Origin: Aquimarina longa SW024
Lineage (GTDB): Bacteria > Bacteroidota > Bacteroidia > Flavobacteriales > Flavobacteriaceae
Direction: 5' to 3'
NCBI RefSeq assembly: GCF_001401755.1
Contig: NZ_KQ474099.1
Coordinates: 739,692 to 803,691, forward strand
Length of the DNA stretch: 64,000 bases
This document shows, piece by piece, positions 54,907-62,436 of the stretch (the stretch's first letter is position 1; each line of letters begins with the position of its first letter). A program made the position numbers and the translations under genes. Below the pieces are notes generated by a model that was not told the origin of the DNA, made no database searches, and worked only from the letters and a program-made list of their open reading frames with translations.

Positions 54907-55255
54907 ATACAGATTAACTTTGAGTAAAAAAGCTGTTTATTTTATATTTAAAGGTAAAAAAAACCTTAACTATTTTATAAAAGTCCAAAAACAGACTATA
55001 CTTATAACATATAATAACAACAAGAAACAAATATATGAAAACAGTATTAACAATTAACCATTTGCTTCTCATTAGCCTTATTATTACCCAGTACCAGATA
55101 GCATATAATTGCTCCTGTATGATATAAAAACAATGCCCCTTTGTTACCCCAATACCACTATGTTTAGGGAACACCAGAATAGTACCTGTACCGTACCCAT
55201 AAATACCCCATCGTATAAGTCCCTAATTATTCTCGTATCCCTATTTATTATAAAA

Positions 55256-55357
55256 ATCAATAACCTAGGAGGAAGCTCACGAGATATGATTACAAAAAAA
55301 ATGTTTTGATGTCTAGGCAAGCCTCAGGAAATTAAACCCTCAATAAAGGAGTAAATA
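55256..55357. repeat. REP-like repeat R5, diverged full copy
   Basis: ATCAATAACCTAGGAGGAAG then CTCACGAGATATG at left; TTTTGATGTCTAGGCAAGCC then TCAGGAAATTAAACCC and TCAATAAAGGAG at right. Same order and spacing as R2, with about 20 percent substitutions. Intervening 54907-55255 has no supported gene (a 30-codon frame at 55035 is too short to trust). Confidence 0.65.
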
Positions 55358-55363
55358 AGATAA

Positions 55364-55510
55364 CAATGCTACCTAGATCAAATTGATGAACCACCACAAG
55401 AAATATTATATGAGATACTACAAGTATTACATATCGATACAGAAGATTTTATGTGTAAACTATTAAACGACGATCCCTACTATATCAATATATACATGGA
55501 TCTGTACTAG
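55364..55510 (+). pseudogene. C-terminal gene fragment
   Basis: A 48-codon open stretch with no start codon, reading QCYLDQIDEPPQEILYEILQ then VLHIDTEDFMCKLLNDDPYY and stop at 55508-55510. The composition is protein-like. It begins just after R5, as if the repeat or a deletion removed the rest. Family unknown. The region 55511-55913 to its right is AT-rich and without a gene. Confidence 0.4.
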
Positions 55511-55913
55511 GTATCATGAGAATCAAGATTGTAAAGACTCTAAGTCAGAAATCGGAGGGCAATTCTTAGAAAAAACAAAAAAAAGGTAACAAAACCAAAT
55601 AATAACACATTAACTTAAAGGAATGTTAAATAAAAAGTAACTATTTTTACGTCTATACCATAAAAAATATGTGGACAAACCAATTAGAGAAGTAATGATA
55701 AAAATGTAGTTTTGCGTTCTAATTCATAGACACCCCAATCGTACCCCAATACGATGTCTATTATATATAACGTATATACAATCATTGTTTTCTTAATACT
55801 ACCCACAGTAGTAGTAATAGTAGTAGCGTATATAGTATAAAAAAAATAGATAAAATGGGTTTACAAAGTGAATTTTTTATTAAAATTCAAATACTACACT
55901 TTATATACATGTA

Positions 55914-55974
55914 ATATACCAAAAAATACCAAAAAATATACTTATAGTATATTTTTTGGTATTTTTTGGTATAT
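55914..55974. repeat. perfect 61-nt palindrome near the integrase
   Basis: Two perfectly complementary 29-base arms (55914-55942 and 55946-55974) with a 3-base loop TAT. Each arm carries two 10-base direct repeats (ATACCAAAAA twice). Could be a cruciform, a terminator of either strand, or a protein-binding array. It is 166 bp upstream of the integrase start. Confidence 0.9.
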
Positions 55975-56051
55975 AAATATATACTACATATTAGTTTAAG
56001 TTATATCTTTGTCGAGAGTATTTCGGAGTAATTCCCCTTAATAATATCATT

Positions 56052-56110
56052 AAAGAAAAAGGAAAATAATTGTGTTTTAATGTTAAACATAATTATTTTC
56101 TCTTTTTGAT
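56052..56110. repeat. inverted repeat upstream of integrase, candidate att core
   Basis: GAAAATAATTGTG and CATAATTATTTTC (12 of 13 matched) flank a 13-base spacer (TTTTAATGTTAAA), about 40 bases before the integrase ATG. Tyrosine integrases bind such inverted core sites around a crossover, so this might be within attL. It could equally be a hairpin in the integrase leader. Confidence 0.4.
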
Positions 56111-56140
56111 TTGTTACTGTTGTTTCTAATATTAAAAAAT

Positions 56141-57487
56141 ATGAATATAACATTTAAAGTAGATTCTAATTCAAAAGGAAAGTATAAACAAATTCTTGTT
56201 AGGTTTTACAAAAGTAAAACAATTGATTATTCAGTAGGAACAGAAATTTATGTCAAACATGAACATTGGAATTTTGAAAAAAAACAATTAAAAAAAGTAC
56301 CTTCTTTTAAAAATTATGTAAGTATTAGTAAAAAATTACTTAAAATAGAATTGACAATTTATGAAGCGTACCAAATTGATTTTATTTCAGGTGTCCCAAT
56401 AAATAGTACTTGGCTACGTAGTATTGTCTTAAATGTTTTTAATAGATCTAAACAAGAGATTGAAAAAAAGAAAGAAAATAAAGATATTTATTTTTATGAT
56501 TGGGCTGTAAATTGGATAAAAAATGCCACAAATATGTATAGGAAAAAAAATGAAAAAGTTTTTAATGACGATGATAATCAAGCATATTCATCCGCTATAG
56601 ACAAAATAAGAAGATTTGAAAAATATACAGGAAAAAAGTACAAGTTTTCAGATTATAATAAGGATCTTAAAATTGAATACAAAAAGTTTTTATTAGAACA
56701 GGATAAAATGTCTGCTGCAACAATCAATACAATTTTAGTCAAATGCTCTTACTTACAAAAAAAAGCTATTAACTCAGGTATTGAAATGAATAAAGAGTGG
56801 AACGAAGTAAATAATAATGTTGTAGACCACAAAGATATTGATTTAATATATTTAGATGAAAGGGAAATAAACGATTTGTATCAACTTGATTTAAGTATTG
56901 AAAAAGATGAGTATTTAGATATTGCAAGAGATAATTACATTATTGGTCTTAGGACTGGTCTAAGAGTTTCTGATTATTTAATAGGATTGAATGAGGATAA
57001 TTTGAAAACAGGTCAAATATTAATCAAAACTAAGAAAACAAAAACTAAAGTAGTTATCCCTATACATCCACAAGTAAGAGAGATACTTTATAAGTGGCGA
57101 GGATTACCCCCAAAAATATCAGAAAATGTATTTAATCAGAAGATAAAACAAGTAGCTAAACTTGCTAGGATAGATGAAAAAGTTGACGGAGGAATTATTC
57201 AAAATATTGTTTTATGGGATGAAACAAAAACCAGAAGAAAGATTTTTGGAATATACGAAAAATGGAAGCTTGTTGTTTCTCACACAGCTAGAAGAAGTTT
57301 CGCCACTAATTTATATTTACAAGGGGTAGATAATCAAATAATCATGCAAGTAGGTGGATGGGCAACCGAAGAACAAATGCTACATTATGTAAAGCAATTT
57401 GGAAACCGAGCTTCAAAAGTTATAGCGAAAAATTGGAACATAAAAATAGAACCAATTGATTTTGAAAAACTAAGAAAGACTACATAA
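56141..57487 (+). CDS. tyrosine-type site-specific integrase
   Basis: A 448-aa integrase with an N-terminal arm-binding domain (about 1-110), a SAM-like core-binding domain (about 115-220) and a catalytic domain. Catalytic set: Arg275 (TGLRVSDYL), a Lys in the KTKKTKTK hairpin near 297-303, His381 and Arg384 (HTARRS), Trp407 in the usual His position, and Tyr416 (MLHYVK). Start at ATG 56141; an upstream TTG is less likely. It integrates or excises the element and is followed two bases later by a small gene. Confidence 0.94.
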   Translation: MNITFKVDSNSKGKYKQILVRFYKSKTIDYSVGTEIYVKHEHWNFEKKQLKKVPSFKNYVSISKKLLKIELTIYEAYQIDFISGVPINSTWLRSIVLNVFNRSKQEIEKKKENKDIYFYDWAVNWIKNATNMYRKKNEKVFNDDDNQAYSSAIDKIRRFEKYTGKKYKFSDYNKDLKIEYKKFLLEQDKMSAATINTILVKCSYLQKKAINSGIEMNKEWNEVNNNVVDHKDIDLIYLDEREINDLYQLDLSIEKDEYLDIARDNYIIGLRTGLRVSDYLIGLNEDNLKTGQILIKTKKTKTKVVIPIHPQVREILYKWRGLPPKISENVFNQKIKQVAKLARIDEKVDGGIIQNIVLWDETKTRRKIFGIYEKWKLVVSHTARRSFATNLYLQGVDNQIIMQVGGWATEEQMLHYVKQFGNRASKVIAKNWNIKIEPIDFEKLRKTT

Positions 57488-57488
57488 A

Positions 57489-57902
57489 ATGAACAAAGAA
57501 ATAGAAAATAAAGAAGAAATTTTAATAAAAGATCGTGATAGGCTTAAAGTAATCATGAGAGAATTAAACATCAATACTTATGGTTTATACAAAGCTTTAG
57601 GCTATAAAAATCAAGGATCGGTAACTAATATTGGTAAAGTAGTAAATGGCAGAAAGGTCAAAATGGGGGCTAAATTTATAGAAAGGCTTATAAAAAAATT
57701 TCCACAAGTAAGTATGAAATATGCTAAATATGGAAAAGGCGAAGTAATTTTATCAGGTAAAGCAAAAGTTGCTCAAATGAACGCTTTAGGATTAGGAACT
57801 GATTCTGAAAGGCAATTAACTTTTGAGCAAGAAACAAGAATACTTTTAGAAGAGATCAACAAAAAGCTAGATTTACTACTAGAAAAAAATAATATGATGT
57901 AA
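57489..57902 (+). CDS. small phage-type DNA-binding protein (HTH-like)
   Basis: A 137-aa protein. A helical segment (RLKVIMRELNINTYGLYKAL then GYKNQGSVTNIGKVVNG) looks like a Cro/CI-type HTH, and the C-terminus is a coiled coil (EEINKKLDLLLEKNN). Directly after integrase (1-bp gap) and ended by a bidirectional terminator. Possibly regulates integration or lysogeny. HTH assignment is by pattern only. Confidence 0.7.
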   Translation: MNKEIENKEEILIKDRDRLKVIMRELNINTYGLYKALGYKNQGSVTNIGKVVNGRKVKMGAKFIERLIKKFPQVSMKYAKYGKGEVILSGKAKVAQMNALGLGTDSERQLTFEQETRILLEEINKKLDLLLEKNNMM

Positions 57903-57906
57903 AAAT

Positions 57907-57942
57907 AAAAGGCGTTAGTGTATTTTTATGCTAATGCCTTTT
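57907..57942. terminator. bidirectional terminator between integrase unit and repressor
   Basis: AAAAGGCGTTAG and CTAATGCCTTTT form a 12-bp stem (one mismatch) with T-tract on the right and A-tract on the left, between convergent genes ending at 57902 and 57954. Confidence 0.85.
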
Positions 57943-57953
57943 TTTATGCTAAA

Positions 57954-58418
57954 TTATATTAAATCAAAGTTTAATAACTTTTCACTGCCTTCATCAAATA
58001 ACTTCATAGACACTATCACAAGATTGGTCATTAGTGCTAATCCAATTTCACTATCATTATTCACCTCCCTAATCAAATCTTTCTTAGAATATTTTTTTTT
58101 CAAATTATTATAAGTTAGATATGGTTTATCCAAATCATCACTATCAATTAAGTAAGCTATAATACTTTTTTTTAGGATAGTGGTAAGATCTTGATTATCG
58201 TTATTATCATATCTATTATCTTCATCACACATTAGATCATTTATAGTAACTCCAAAATATTTAGCAAGTTTTTTCCTATTTGCTGGACTAGGCTTTGACT
58301 TACCGTTTTTGTAACGACTTAATACACCTTGATCTATTCCTGTATCATTAGAACAGGCATACATTGAAACATTCTTTTCTTTAAGCAATTCCCTAAATCT
58401 TTCTGCTACAGTAATCAT
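57954..58418 (-). CDS. CI-like phage repressor (XRE family)
   Basis: A 154-aa repressor. N-terminal HTH (AERFRELLKEKNVSMYACSN, then GIDQGVLSRYKNGKSKPSPA, residues 5-45), followed by an acidic linker and a C-terminal domain (KKSIIAYLIDSDDLDKPYLT). No LexA/CI peptidase motif is seen, so induction probably differs from lambda. It is divergent from the excisionase-like gene; the 374-bp gap carries eight TACTTG-type sites. Lysogeny control is inferred. Confidence 0.82.
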   Translation of the reverse strand: MITVAERFRELLKEKNVSMYACSNDTGIDQGVLSRYKNGKSKPSPANRKKLAKYFGVTINDLMCDEDNRYDNNDNQDLTTILKKSIIAYLIDSDDLDKPYLTYNNLKKKYSKKDLIREVNNDSEIGLALMTNLVIVSMKLFDEGSEKLLNFDLI

Positions 58419-58438
58419 TCTTATTTAAAATTTTTAAA

Positions 58439-58459
58439 ACACAAGTATTGTACTTGTGT
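58439..58459. promoter_or_regulatory. palindromic operator next to the repressor start
   Basis: ACACAAGTA-TTG-TACTTGTGT, perfect 9-bp arms, 21 bp upstream of the repressor ATG on the minus strand. Fits an autoregulatory operator. Confidence 0.8.
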
Positions 58460-58610
58460 GTTTTTATGAAGTAATAAAAAGTTAAAAAAACTGCTTTCAC
58501 TCCTTTTGTTATAGTAACTTATTTAATTACAGTTAATTATAGTTTTTTTTTAAAATATTATCAATGAAGTAAAAGCCAATAAATTTATTTAGAATAAAAA
58601 AAAGACAAAT

Positions 58611-58655
58611 TACTTGTGTTTTTACTTGTGTTTTTACTTGCATATTACTTGCGTT
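58611..58655. promoter_or_regulatory. four phased TACTTG half-sites
   Basis: TACTTGTG, TACTTGTG, TACTTGCA and TACTTGCG start at 58611, 58623, 58635 and 58646 (spacing 12, 12, 11), each followed by T-rich sequence. The same core is in the palindrome at 58439. Direct repeats at nearly one helical turn suggest cooperative repressor binding. Confidence 0.75.
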
Positions 58656-58740
58656 TTTGTATTATTGTAAAGTATTTTAAAGAAAAACCTTGCGTAAATA
58701 TAGTAAAAAGTATTAATTAATATCATTTTTTAATATAAAC

Positions 58741-58760
58741 ACAAGTAAAAACACAAGCAA
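58741..58760. promoter_or_regulatory. two inverted ACACAAG half-sites before the early gene
   Basis: ACACAAGTA (58741-58749) and ACACAAGC (58753-58760), 12 bases apart, 33 bp upstream of the first early gene. Oriented opposite to the four central sites. Confidence 0.75.
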
Positions 58761-58792
58761 ATAAAATTGTTTTTAAACTAAATAATAATTCA

Positions 58793-59104
58793 ATGAACAA
58801 TAAAACAAAGCCAATTCATGATTTGCCCATTTCAGTCATAGTAGAGAAGGTAGTTGAAAAATCTTTTGATGATTTAAACAAGAAAGTTGATAAACTTCAA
58901 TCATCTATTTACAAAATTAATAATGAAAAGACTTATACACTTAGAGAAGTAGCCACTATTGTAAATCGAGATTACTACACAGTACGACAACATATTCTAG
59001 ATGGAATATTAGGAGCTAGTAAAAAAGGAAAAAACTATACAATCACTCAGGAACATTTGAATGATTATTTAAAAGTAAAGAAAATTAAGAATGAAACAAG
59101 ATAG
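58793..59104 (+). CDS. excisionase-like HTH protein
   Basis: A 103-aa protein with a C-terminal MerR/excisionase-type winged HTH (TYTLREVATIVNRDYYTVRQ then HILDGILGASKKGKNYTITQ) and a helical N-terminus that may dimerise. First gene rightward of the operator array; it overlaps the next gene by 14 bp. It may be the element's Xis or an early regulator. Family by motif. Confidence 0.75.
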   Translation: MNNKTKPIHDLPISVIVEKVVEKSFDDLNKKVDKLQSSIYKINNEKTYTLREVATIVNRDYYTVRQHILDGILGASKKGKNYTITQEHLNDYLKVKKIKNETR

Positions 59105-59336
59105 ATTTAGAATTGTTCATCACACAAGTGAACATATAAGTAGCTTACTTGTATTGCTTGATTTCAGAAAACTAGAAAAGCAAGCAACAGATAAGAACAG
59201 CATTAATAAATCAATCTTTATAGACATAAAAAGGCGTGAGTTTTGGATTGTTGACAAAGAATCGTTACAGCAATCCGTAGAGTTTGTAAACGATTATTAC
59301 AGACAAAAAGCAATAGAAATAAAATTACAAGAATAA
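59091..59336 (+). CDS. phage early hypothetical protein, 81 aa
   Basis: Small soluble protein starting MKQDRFRIVHHTSEHISSLL and containing FIDIKRREFWIVDKESLQQSVE. Not recognised. It is coupled by overlap to the HTH gene and, by TAATG, to the ERF gene, so it belongs to the early operon. Confidence 0.75.
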   Translation: MKQDRFRIVHHTSEHISSLLVLLDFRKLEKQATDKNSINKSIFIDIKRREFWIVDKESLQQSVEFVNDYYRQKAIEIKLQE

Positions 59337-59962
59337 TGGAAGAAAGCGTAACAGATAAAATGCTAACCGTTGCAAGTAGATTAGAATTAGGAGAACTAGG
59401 AAAAGCTCTTACGATATTTCAAAGTAAGTGTCCTACAGTTGAGAAAAATTCACAAGGCTATGGATATAAATATGCAGACTTAGCATCGATAACAGAGACA
59501 ATAAAACCACATCTTAAAGAAGCGGGATTATCATATACGCAGCAGGTCTTTAATGACTCAAAAAATGTAGGGGTAAAAACTATTCTAATTCACGGAACTT
59601 CGGGGCAATACATATCATCTACAATTGATGCTGATATGATAAGCAATAAGCAAAAACAAATGTCTCCTGTACAAGGAATGGGAAGTATCATAACGTTTTT
59701 AAGGAGATATGCTTTAAGCTCGATACTTGGAATTGTAACAGACGACGATATTGATGGAATTACATCATCAAAAGCTATTTCAAAAGAAAAAACAGGCAGT
59801 AATATCATTTGGTTAAATGAAACTCAATTTAAAAAATGTATGAAATCTGATGCTATAACAATTCAAAAATTTCTTAAAGCTTTTAGTACATCAAAAAAGA
59901 AAATGAAGCCAGAACATAAAAAACAATTAGAAAATAGAATTGAAAAATTGTCAAATCAATGA
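59336..59962 (+). CDS. ERF-family single-strand annealing protein
   Basis: A 208-aa recombinase of the ERF superfamily that anneals complementary DNA strands in phage recombination. Signature: GYGYKYADLASITETIKPHL (about 39-58), GMGSIITFLRRYALSSILGI (about 116-135) with downstream DDDIDG. The start ATG overlaps the previous stop (TAATG). The C-terminal part is basic and variable. Works with the SSB encoded two genes later. Confidence 0.9.
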   Translation: MEESVTDKMLTVASRLELGELGKALTIFQSKCPTVEKNSQGYGYKYADLASITETIKPHLKEAGLSYTQQVFNDSKNVGVKTILIHGTSGQYISSTIDADMISNKQKQMSPVQGMGSIITFLRRYALSSILGIVTDDDIDGITSSKAISKEKTGSNIIWLNETQFKKCMKSDAITIQKFLKAFSTSKKKMKPEHKKQLENRIEKLSNQ

Positions 59963-60456
59963 AGCCAAAAAAGAAGTCACTCTTCGCAATCAATCAAGAA
60001 CAACTTTCGATTCTATACGAGATAGAACAAATGGAGGGCGAATTGACTACAGAAGCTGAAAAAAGATTAACAATTACCAAGAATGATTTAGAACATAAAA
60101 GTATTGCGTATCGCGAAGTAATCTTGAAAAGAGAAGCTGAAAACATATTAATAGACAAAGAGATTAAACGTTTACAAGCCATGAAAAAACGTAATCAAAA
60201 TATTATCAATAGCCTTAAAGATACTTTGCTCACAGCTATAAGTATTTTTGGAATTTTCAAAGTTGGTTTGGTGAATTTTGGTTTTAGAAAAAGCCAATCA
60301 ATAGAGATTGATGACAGAAATTTAATACCTGATGAATTTAAAACTACTACAACTACAGAAAATATAAATAAATCAGATTTAAAAAAAGCAATTAAAGAGG
60401 GAAGAGAAATTAATGGTGTACGCCTTATTAACAACAAGAATCTAAAAATATCATAA
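59959..60456 (+). CDS. Siphovirus Gp157-like protein
   Basis: A 165-aa protein with a long N-terminal coiled coil (LYEIEQMEGELTTEAEKRLT and KSIAYREVILKREAE) and a C-terminal beta region with FRKSQSIEIDD and an ATFFTTTT-like run (KTTTTTENINKSDLKKAIKE), fitting the Gp157 family that in Streptococcus phages is linked to resistance against restriction or superinfection. Overlaps ERF by 4 bp. Function inferred only from the family. Confidence 0.75.
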   Translation: MKPKKKSLFAINQEQLSILYEIEQMEGELTTEAEKRLTITKNDLEHKSIAYREVILKREAENILIDKEIKRLQAMKKRNQNIINSLKDTLLTAISIFGIFKVGLVNFGFRKSQSIEIDDRNLIPDEFKTTTTTENINKSDLKKAIKEGREINGVRLINNKNLKIS

Positions 60457-60472
60457 CGTAAACATATATTAA

Positions 60473-60871
60473 ATGTTAAACAAAGTATTTCTAATCGGGT
60501 ATTTGGGAGATGACCCAAAAATTACATATACGGATGATGGTCGCGCTGTTGTAAATCTATCATTAGCAACAAGGGAAACATATAAAAGTAAAGACTCAGG
60601 AGAAAAAATTAAAAAAACAGAATGGCATAAATTGGTATGTTATGGAAAAGGAGCTGAAACTTTAGAAAAGTACACTAAAAAAGGTAGTAGACTTTACATC
60701 GAAGGAAGTAAGCACACAAACCAATGGGAAGATAATAATGGTGATACAAAATACAGTACAGAAATCAAAGTAAAAGAATTTCTCTTTTTAAATGGAAGCT
60801 CTAAGGATAATCAAGAGACAAGATCACCTCAACATGACATGAATTCTGATGATGATGACTTACCATTTTAA
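60473..60871 (+). CDS. ssb: single-stranded DNA-binding protein
   Basis: A 132-aa OB-fold SSB: MLNKVFLIGYLGDDPKITYT start, WHKLVCYGKGAETLEKYTKK (L-shaped core) and the acidic C-terminal tip MNSDDDDLPF that recruits DNA metabolism proteins. Phage-encoded copy, in the early operon between Gp157-like and a short membrane protein. Length and tip are standard. Confidence 0.95.
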   Translation: MLNKVFLIGYLGDDPKITYTDDGRAVVNLSLATRETYKSKDSGEKIKKTEWHKLVCYGKGAETLEKYTKKGSRLYIEGSKHTNQWEDNNGDTKYSTEIKVKEFLFLNGSSKDNQETRSPQHDMNSDDDDLPF

Positions 60872-60879
60872 AGCTAAAC

Positions 60880-61188
60880 ATGAAATATAATTCTAATCAC
60901 TTAAAAGAAAAGGTGATGATTAGCTTATTAATTTCAATAGCTATAATCACAGTTCTTACCGTATATATTACTCAGTCTAGTCCAAGTAATTCTGATTTCA
61001 TTATAGGAAAGAAGAAATTAGAAATATTAGGATATCGTAATATTATAAATATAGGTCATAAATGGTTTTGTTGTAAAGAAGAAGATTCTCATTCTACAGG
61101 TTTTCATGCTATTGATAAAAAAGGAAAAATAATTGAAGGCTGTTTTTGTAGCACATTAGGAAAAGAAGTAAGAATAAAATTTAAATAG
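60880..61188 (+). CDS. small phage protein with N-terminal membrane helix
   Basis: 102 aa: a TM helix at about 12-32 (VMISLLISIAIITVLTVYI) followed by a soluble domain with a Cys pair (KWFCCKEEDSHS) and another Cys-containing loop (EGCFCSTLGKEVR). Four cysteines may bind a metal. Not recognised. It lies 8 bp after ssb in the same transcript. Confidence 0.7.
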   Translation: MKYNSNHLKEKVMISLLISIAIITVLTVYITQSSPSNSDFIIGKKKLEILGYRNIINIGHKWFCCKEEDSHSTGFHAIDKKGKIIEGCFCSTLGKEVRIKFK

Positions 61189-61196
61189 ATAATAAG

Positions 61197-61664
61197 ATGC
61201 AACATAGAACTCCAAACAAGTTACTTGATGAAATACTTAATGTGATTGCCACTCATTATAATGTTGATACCTCTTATATTTTACAGAATACTCGCGTAAA
61301 TGAAATAGTTTGGAAACGCCAATTGTTTTTTCATTTTTCAAGAAAATACTTAAAAGATAAATTAAGCTATAGAGAAATCGGAAAATACCCTAAACAACAT
61401 AATGTAAAAGGATATAACCATGCTACAGTATTACATTCTTTCAGAGTTGTTCAAAATGTTATAGAAACAGATAAAAATGAAAGAATCCAATATAACGAGA
61501 TAAACGAAAAAATCCAATATGCTCTTAATGTAAAATGTAGACCATCTAAGAATGTATTAAAAAAAATAGAAATTCTCATAAATACAACAGAATTAACGAT
61601 AGAACAACTCTCTAGAGCTTATAAGATAAGTGTTAATCAGATAAAACAGTATGTCAATGGCTAA
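61197..61664 (+). CDS. DnaA domain IV-like DNA-binding protein
   Basis: 155 aa. Residues about 35-85 (KRQLFFHFSRKYLKDKLSYR then EIGKYPKQHNVKGYNHATVL and HSFRVVQNVIE) match the C-terminal DnaA-box-binding HTH of DnaA, including the HATVLHSFR segment that is HTTVLHA in DnaA. No AAA+ part is present. The phage probably uses it for origin recognition or to recruit/interfere with host DnaA. Followed by a replication-protein gene that it overlaps by 14 bp. Confidence 0.78.
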   Translation: MQHRTPNKLLDEILNVIATHYNVDTSYILQNTRVNEIVWKRQLFFHFSRKYLKDKLSYREIGKYPKQHNVKGYNHATVLHSFRVVQNVIETDKNERIQYNEINEKIQYALNVKCRPSKNVLKKIEILINTTELTIEQLSRAYKISVNQIKQYVNG

Positions 61665-62436
61665 ACGTTTTACTGATTCACAAAAGTACAGAAAACATTT
61701 TTTTAGGCAATTACCACAGGAGTATAAGCTTTTTTGGGATTTCCTCTATCATGAATGCGATCATGCAGGTATCTGGATTTGCGATTTTGAGGTGGTACAA
61801 ATTTATTTAAAAACAAAAGTACCTATCACCGCAGAGAAAGCTTTAAAAATATTTAATAAGGAAAAAGAGAAAATAGTTGTACTTGATAATGATAAAAAAT
61901 GGTTTATCCCATCTTTTATAACGTTTCAATATGGAAAAGAACTTAAAGAAAAAATAAAAGTTCATTTCTCTGCAATGAAAATTCTTGAAGCACATGGAAT
62001 AAATCCTAAAACACTAAAACAAGCTATTTCAGCACAAGAATTATTTTTAAACACTAAAGAACCACCGGACTCTTCAGAAGAGATATTATATAGTGAGTTC
62101 CCTAAAGATATTTATATCTCAATCTTACGCCTTGCAGAAGTATATATAAAAGATAAAAAATTACTATCCGCAGTATCAACAACAACTAAAAAGAAAGTAT
62201 CAACAATCAAAAAATTGATACCTGATTTTGTTAAAAACTTAGAATCACAAGGGAAAAATAAAGAGAACGCTTTAGAGTTTGCTACTTATTTTAAGAATTG
62301 GCTTAAATATCAGGAAGAACCTACAAAATCAAAAAATAATTCTAATTTAAAATGGGGGTTACTTAGCACTAAAGAACAGTATGAATTAGGTTATAATGAG
62401 CAAGTAGAATTAATCAAAAAACGAATGCTCGAATAA
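61651..62436 (+). CDS. phage replication protein (DnaD/replisome-organiser-like)
   Basis: 261 aa with MAKRFTDSQKYRKHFFRQLP, KLFWDFLYHECDHAGIWICD and FEVVQIYLKTKVPITAE, a pattern of phage replication-initiation or replisome-organiser N-terminal domains. It sits between the DnaA-IV-like gene and the primase-helicase, the expected place for a helicase loader. The ATG at 61657 would also fit (MAKRF). Name by analogy and position. Confidence 0.75.
   Translation: MSMAKRFTDSQKYRKHFFRQLPQEYKLFWDFLYHECDHAGIWICDFEVVQIYLKTKVPITAEKALKIFNKEKEKIVVLDNDKKWFIPSFITFQYGKELKEKIKVHFSAMKILEAHGINPKTLKQAISAQELFLNTKEPPDSSEEILYSEFPKDIYISILRLAEVYIKDKKLLSAVSTTTKKKVSTIKKLIPDFVKNLESQGKNKENALEFATYFKNWLKYQEEPTKSKNNSNLKWGLLSTKEQYELGYNEQVELIKKRMLE

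Noticed and set aside
55035..55127. 30-codon frame MKTVLTINHLLLISLI...
   Set aside because: Signal-peptide-like but very short, ends abruptly, no conservation visible in the window.
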